Assembly (NCBI GenBank): GCA_034096865.1
Contig: JAWQFJ010019006.1
Span: 1-25,000 of the forward strand
Direction: 5' to 3'
DNA from: Theodoxus fluviatilis
Lineage: Eukaryota > Mollusca > Gastropoda > Cycloneritida > Neritidae
Length of the DNA stretch: 25,000 nt
The position numbers and the translations under genes are program-made. The notes under the pieces are model-generated. The model did no database searches. It saw nothing but the letters and a program-made list of their open reading frames with translations, and had not been told where the DNA came from. Positions 19,500-25,000 of this stretch are shown here, piece after piece (within the stretch, counting starts at the first letter, position 1; every line of letters starts with the position of its first letter).

Positions 19500-21110
19500 G
19501 AGACGTCAGAAATAATCCTCTGGAGTTAATTAAATGACCGCGTTATTGATAATGGCGAGGAGAGAGAGAGTTTGTCCAGGCGCGACCCTAGCGGCCGTGA
19601 ACTGTAACCGATCCATACCTTGGAGCTGGGGTTCCTTATTCCCTCCATGTATCTTTTTGGTTCTGGTGTGTGCGTCTTGCGTTTGAATAGTTTTGCTGCT
19701 ACTTTCTTGATTCTGGGTTGCAGAAGTAAAACTCTTCGTTCGCATGTGCCTACGTGAAGATTCATTGGCGATCAACAAATCCACAGGCTTCCAAATAACT
19801 AGAAAAATATCACGGCTGCTCATACGGTCGGAGTGAGCACGAATTAAAAAAAGGAACTGTAAGATCTTGTTTCATTGTAAAGGGATTATCTTGCACCACG
19901 GAAAGATCGTGTGAACAATACAAGCAATAACATTCTGTTGTGACAATTTTTTCAGTGAAAGAAAATCCAACTGTTTCATTTAAATAGTCACACTAAAATT
20001 GAATTCGAAAACACAAAACATAAGCCTAGTACTCTATAGCATGGCTGTCTCCATAATATGCTCTTTCCTTTTTTCACAAACGTCGTACATTTGCACTTTT
20101 AAGCTCATATCAACTTCTCCCAGGCGAAGGGGGAAAAAAATCCGCTCTCATTTCAACAGCAAGCAACGCCTGTTGATGGACGCGACTCCCGCATTTGCTA
20201 GGCCTCTCCGCTCCACAAATGTCAGGTTCAGTAGACACGGTTGTTTGCTGAGACGATAATGGAGACCAAGGCACCGGAATCAAATAGATGCATTGCAGCG
20301 ATGGAATTGGTGGGGACTAAGTTTATTGATCTTTTTTACTTCATCTACGTATAGTTATAATCAACCTCTTATTCATCGGAAGTATACATCTCCAGATCTA
20401 GGCGGTTAATGAGCATTGTAAAACTTATTTCGACATGTACAATGCTGAGTAAGATTTTTTTTCCTGTTGCAAACTTCAGCTTCTGATTCTTTTGCCTTTT
20501 TTTTACACAGGTAATACGGAAGATTGTACGTCTGGTCAAAATGAAGTGAAATCTTCAAGTAATCGTTTTGAGAAATCGTGGCATGCTTTCCCCTCCTCCA
20601 GGATAGATTTAAGAAAGTACGTTTTACACAGAAGCAGACTCCGATGTAGGTTTGTTTACTTCTTGATTTTCTCCATGAGTTTAAGAGAATAAGAAATTCG
20701 TAACCTCGAGTAGAAGAAAGCACATCTTACATTTTCTCAAACAAAGTTATACCACATGCCATTTTTTTGTTTCTCAATATATTTGGGAAAACTATAAATA
20801 TGCATTTAAAAATCATTAATGGTTTGTAGGAGATGAGATCATTCAGCAATCCCCAACACAAGCATCACCACTATTAATGCGTAAGTCAGTTCACTTCTAA
20901 CCGGAATTCCCACTTGTCATCCTTCCTCATTTTCAAACGAGGAATGCTAGTACAGAACGCTATTTTTACATGGTTTCCCTTCACCGTAAAAACATACATT
21001 ATACAATTTATGTCCAGATAAGAAGGCCTTTCTATTCCATGATTTTTTTAAAGGACCACTTTGCACTCTATCACTCAAGTTCAATTCTTAGTTCTATAAA
21101 GTCGATACTA
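19500..21110. other. No gene seen; AT-rich unique sequence
   Basis: Open frames up to about 105 codons occur on both strands but show no motif. There are no repeats longer than short T and GA runs. Confidence 0.55.
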
Positions 21111-21116
21111 CATTTT

Positions 21117-21398
21117 CTTTTCATCGGGCATTTGTAGATTACGTTTTACTCACTTTCATCAGGCGTTTTTAGATTACGTTTTACTCACTTTCATCAGGCT
21201 ATTGTAGATGATGATTTACTCACTTTCATCAGGGTTTTGTAGACTACGTTTTATGCACTTTCATCGGGCGTTTATAGATTACGTTTTGTTCACTTTCATA
21301 GGAGTATTGCAGATTACGTTTTACTCACTTTCATCAGGGTTTTGTAGACTACGTTTTACGCACTTTTATCAGGCGCTTATAGATTACGTATTACTCAA
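21117..21398. repeat. 35-bp minisatellite, 8 copies
   Basis: TCATC starts recur at 21121, 21156, 21191, 21226, 21261, 21296, 21331 and 21366 (the last as TTATC), a strict 35-bp period. The unit is CACTTTCATCAGGCGTTT plus TAGATTACGTTTTACT. Copies are more diverged than in the 40-bp array, suggesting greater age. Confidence 0.95.
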
Positions 21399-21781
21399 AA
21401 TTAACGCGAGAATTTAGAGTTGCCACATTACTTGCTTTATTCATCTTTCTGTTTATTTTTCTCTTCTTCCTGCCGAGAAAACTAACAATTAATTTGAGGG
21501 GGAAACATGATACATTAAACAAAAGATTTCGACAAAGAAGTTATCCTTTAAATATATATTTTTCCGATGCAAGAATTAAGAGAATCAATCAAAATTTGAC
21601 TAAAATACAAGGGCAAAAACGCTATTTTCATGTAGGAAAAAGTACCTCATTGTACAATTATTAAGTCAACTTTTCCAATAATTTGATTCTTATTAATATG
21701 TACTTTTAACATATACACATATTGCAAAATACCACATGATAGGTGAATTAGATGCCCCAAAAATGTTCATTTAGGGTTTAG

Positions 21782-21784
<3 letters not shown>

Positions 21785-21822
<38 letters not shown>

Positions 21823-21930
21823 TCTTTTTTTCTCTCTCTCACTCAAACACACACACACACACACACGCATTCACGCACGCACGCACACACACACACACAC
21901 ACACACACGCGCACACGCACGCACACACAT
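21785..21930. repeat. (CT)n followed by (CA)n
   Basis: A CT run to about 21840 passes into CACA/CGCA units. Confidence 0.93.
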
Positions 21931-21939
21931 ATTAACACA

Positions 21940-24240
21940 GGAAGATGTCAGCATGCGCATTTGCAATTTGCTCTATGCAATCGATATGCACTGCAAAAGT
22001 GACCACTAGCGCAGGTAACAGTTGCTAAAGAATTGTATATCATCCATCGAGTACCGCACAACAAATCTGTGTGATGCCTTATTTCAATGCTATACCACCA
22101 ATAGTGTTCAATTGAAATATTGGATCTCATTTCTAGTCCGCCTTTTAACCCTGACGAGAAAGACAACGACGCCTTCACCACTACGCACAAGGAGCGTGAT
22201 ACTCCTAAACTTAATCATCCCGGCAACATTCCCCTATTTCGCAGATCGCCATCAGCACGGGCTTCACGCCACACATAATGACACAGCTCGGGATCGTTGA
22301 GTAAGTCCATGGAAGAGTGAAGTAACCTAATTTCGCGCCAGCGCTGTGAGGTAGGGGACAATGCCTAATCGTCCCCTGGAGACTGGTTCCAATCAAAGTC
22401 CATCAGCCCAAACAGCGCGCGGCTGCTCGTTCCCACAGAGCGAGCCAGCTTTGCTGTGTCCGTCTCTCTGCCCCAGGCAGACAAGCGCTCCAGCGAGAGC
22501 GCTCCTGCAGTTCCCTGCCTTAGACGACCAGTTGGCAGTGATGTGGTCAAAAATCATTTTCGATAAAAGTTTCAAGAAGCAAGAGAAAACGTGAGTCGGG
22601 AAGGATAAGCACTCTCTTCTCTCTGCCGAAGTTTTCGTACGCCTATAATGTGCATATCAGCATACGAGACAGCTGCACAATTTCGCAGATTTTTCTCAGC
22701 TATTTCTGAATCCCATGCGCTGCCTCTTTGACAAGTTATTGCCTGTCGTCGAGACCTCGTGGAAATCTAAGAGCATGAACAAGAGACTGCAGTGCCTGAG
22801 GTGTAAGAAGGATGAGTAAAACTAAGATTTTTGTGCATCGTTCTTTCCTGGCCGAAACTTGCTCTTCATTTAAAAAACTTTTTGGGGGGCAAAATTAAGA
22901 GATTGAATTTTCAGTGCACTTTGACCACATCACACACGTAGTTCATGATTGACTGATGCGCCCGAAAGTGCAGGATTTCTGTAGTGTCTGATTGTCAGAA
23001 TCACGATATCAACCCGATTGTATTGCATGTTCGGAGACAGTTGTTGTCTCTTCGGGTGTAGAGTGCTCTACTCCTACGGATCTCTGCAAATGTAACTGCC
23101 TTTTACATGTATAAGCATTAACATGTGTTTTGGCACTGAATGATTAGATATTAATTATTTCTTTCCTTCGATACAAACTACAATAAATATTTTAATTTAA
23201 AATACTAATGGTTTTGAAGTTAACAGAAATTAAGGTTTAAGAGTAGAAGGAGAAAAAAGTTGTCACACAATTGCATATCACGTGAACTTTTCAGGAGAAA
23301 AAGTGCCTGGTTATATCTGGAAGACAATGTGACACAGTGAAGTGAATTGTTGTCATTGCTAAATGTGACGAAACACCTATTTCTAGGAAGAAGTGAAGTC
23401 AAAGCTCTGAGTTAGATTTCGTGGTTTAAAAATTCATGGAATGATACACGTGAACACAGGTAATATCATCAACTTGACAGATGTACAATGATACCTCATG
23501 CATCAATAACTCATTGCTCTTTGAGGCCTATGAAATGTCATTAATACCATATTAACAAAACAAGGCGGGCTATATGTCTTCCTCTTAGTCCCACCCCAAC
23601 ACCCGGAGGTTACACACGCATTGAAAAGTGATATGATTATTTCTAGACTCCGTCTTTTCAAAAGATAACATTTTGGATGTAATATTGCTTAATTTCGGGA
23701 ATATAAAAAGACCAACGATTCTTCCAATATGAAGTATAATCACATGCTACTTGAAAATGTGCATATATGGACGTGAATGGAGCTGTTTTGTTAGTGGGAC
23801 GAAATACTTCTAATGTCGGGAAGTTTATTTCACGCACCTATAGCAGAAAGTACAAGGTCCCTGTGATAATGTCTATGTCTTCAACTGCGTTTTTGACACC
23901 ACTCTGCTGGACTAGGTTGGTAGATCAGTTTATCGTAGAAACGAACTTAAAGCTGGACACATCCTTACTCCTTATAATTATTACAACAACAGTCTTGTAC
24001 ATGAACAGTATCAGAAGTTGAAGTTTCCATTTCTCATTGTCTATAGCATACACTTACAAACTCTCTTCACCAACATGACTGATTCTTAAATTGCGTCTCA
24101 GTAAATTTCTCTAGGATGTACGCAGAGCCACTTAATATTTGTTCATATTTTATCCCGGCTTTAAACGCCATATAATAAAAAAGTTCCCCTAAACCCATTC
24201 AGACAGTATTTCTTATTCAATGGGACTCGATCGCCCTGCG
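21940..24240. other. No gene seen; mostly AT-rich unique sequence
   Basis: 22320-22540 is GC-richer with CGCGCGG and GCGAGAGCGC words and short overlapping open frames on both strands. The remainder is AT-rich. No family motif, RNA gene or element could be supported. Confidence 0.5.
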
Positions 24241-24244
24241 TTCC

Positions 24245-24246
<2 letters not shown>

Positions 24247-24317
<71 letters not shown>

Positions 24318-24584
24318 TGTGTGTGTGTATGTGTGTGTGTGTATATGTGCGTGCGTGTGTGCGTGTATGTACGTGTGTGCGCGCGTGTGTGTCTGTGTGT
24401 GCTTGCGTGCGTGCTGGTGTGTGTTTGTGTGTTTGTATGTGTGCGTATGTGTGTATGTGTATATATGTGTATGTGTGTATATGTGTGTATATGTGTATGT
24501 GTGTATATGTGTGTGTATGTGTATGTATGTGTATGTTTGTGTATGTGTGTGTATTTATATGTGTGTGCGTGTGTGTGTCTGTGT
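24247..24584. repeat. (GT)n-rich tract
   Basis: A pure GT run at the left (to about 24310), then an imperfect GTAT/GTGC array up to the 5' end of SINE-like copy 4. Confidence 0.95.
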
Positions 24585-24586
24585 AA

Positions 24587-24734
24587 GAATTAACCCACCT
24601 CGTCTGCCTATGCAATATTTACAATGCTAATAACGGGGTAAATCGTGACTTGAGTAGCTTGTACTCTAACCAGTCTAGTGATTTCGTGGCCAATAACCTT
24701 ACATAGACAATAAGGACTGATAGGTCGTAAAACT
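24587..24734 (+). mobile_element. SINE-like repeat, copy 4
   Basis: Blocks in the same order as the other copies: TAAGAATTAACCCACC, CGTCTGCCTATGCAA, GGGTAAATCGTGACTTGA, CTCTAACCAGTCTAGTGATT, CCTTACATAGACAATAAGG, ACTGATAGGTCGTAAAAC, then a short TTCATTCATTCCC tail. A long (GT)n array abuts its 5' end. Confidence 0.8.
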
Positions 24735-24828
24735 TCTTTCATTCATTCCCTAACGTGTTCGACGAAATCACTAAACTTTTCTTAATTAGCGTGTTCTCTT
24801 CATGAGACACATTTTTGTCAATGATATA

Positions 24829-25000
24829 ATGTATCTACACAATTCTCTTCGGCGGCGCTTTTTCAAAAACCGCGGGGCGCTTGTTGCCGTGGGTTGTTGC
24901 GAAAATTGCCGAAGCAACGGGGCTGGAGTTCATTCGGTGCAAACCACTCGAGCAGCGAAATCAGCGCCTCCTGCTCTAAGTGCATTTTGTCTCTGGCCAG
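24829..25000. other. GC-rich block at the right edge, possibly coding, cut by the window
   Basis: The base composition changes sharply to GC-rich after about 24848. The plus strand is open from an ATG at 24829 to the window end (MYLHNSLRRRFFKNRGALVA and on). The minus strand is also open from the window end to about 24868, including EQEALISLLEWFAPNELQ. No family is recognised. It could be a 5' exon or CpG-rich promoter of a gene lying beyond the window. Confidence 0.25.

Noticed and set aside
20492..20692. Plus-strand exon after a strong pyrimidine-AG at about 20510
   Set aside because: The acceptor-like signal is good, but the downstream 60 codons have no recognisable motif and no matching donor or partner exon.

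Overview
The window is animal nuclear DNA, most likely from a marine invertebrate and probably a gastropod mollusc. The evidence is short exons with GT-AG introns, very dense (CA)n, (GA)n and (CATC)n microsatellites, a decayed LINE, a MITE, and a dispersed SINE-like repeat whose core resembles repeats I remember from gastropods. The taxon is inferred; no search was run.

The one gene I can identify is a PRDM14-type PR-domain zinc-finger gene on the minus strand, running right to left from about 11.8 kb to 1 kb. Six exons chain with matching phases: 11704-11814 (or 11817), 8209-8369, 6893-7009, 3938-4088, 3117-3246 and 977-1103. They encode about 265 residues: an S/P-rich linker, a complete PR (SET-related) domain built from three exons, a C2HC finger, a C2H2 finger and most of a third finger. 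The gene is cut at the left edge (remaining fingers missing). Its N-terminal exons were not confidently found.

The introns are loaded with repeats. The intron between the second and third PR exons holds a 33-bp minisatellite starting 12 bp inside the intron, a long (GGA)n tract, and a same-strand LINE remnant. That remnant is split by a 234-bp inverted-repeat MITE and ends in a 92-bp tandem triplication. The intron between the first two PR exons carries CA arrays and two tandem SINE-like copies with ATTC and CATC tails.

From 12 to 25 kb no gene could be assigned. This part holds several candidate open stretches, a CpG-rich block (about 18.2-18.9 kb) followed directly by 13 copies of a 40-bp minisatellite, an array of 35-bp repeats near 21.2 kb, two further SINE-like copies, and a GC-rich block at the right edge. 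The CpG-rich block could be a promoter or regulatory island of the PRDM gene or of an unseen neighbour, but nothing in the sequence settles this.
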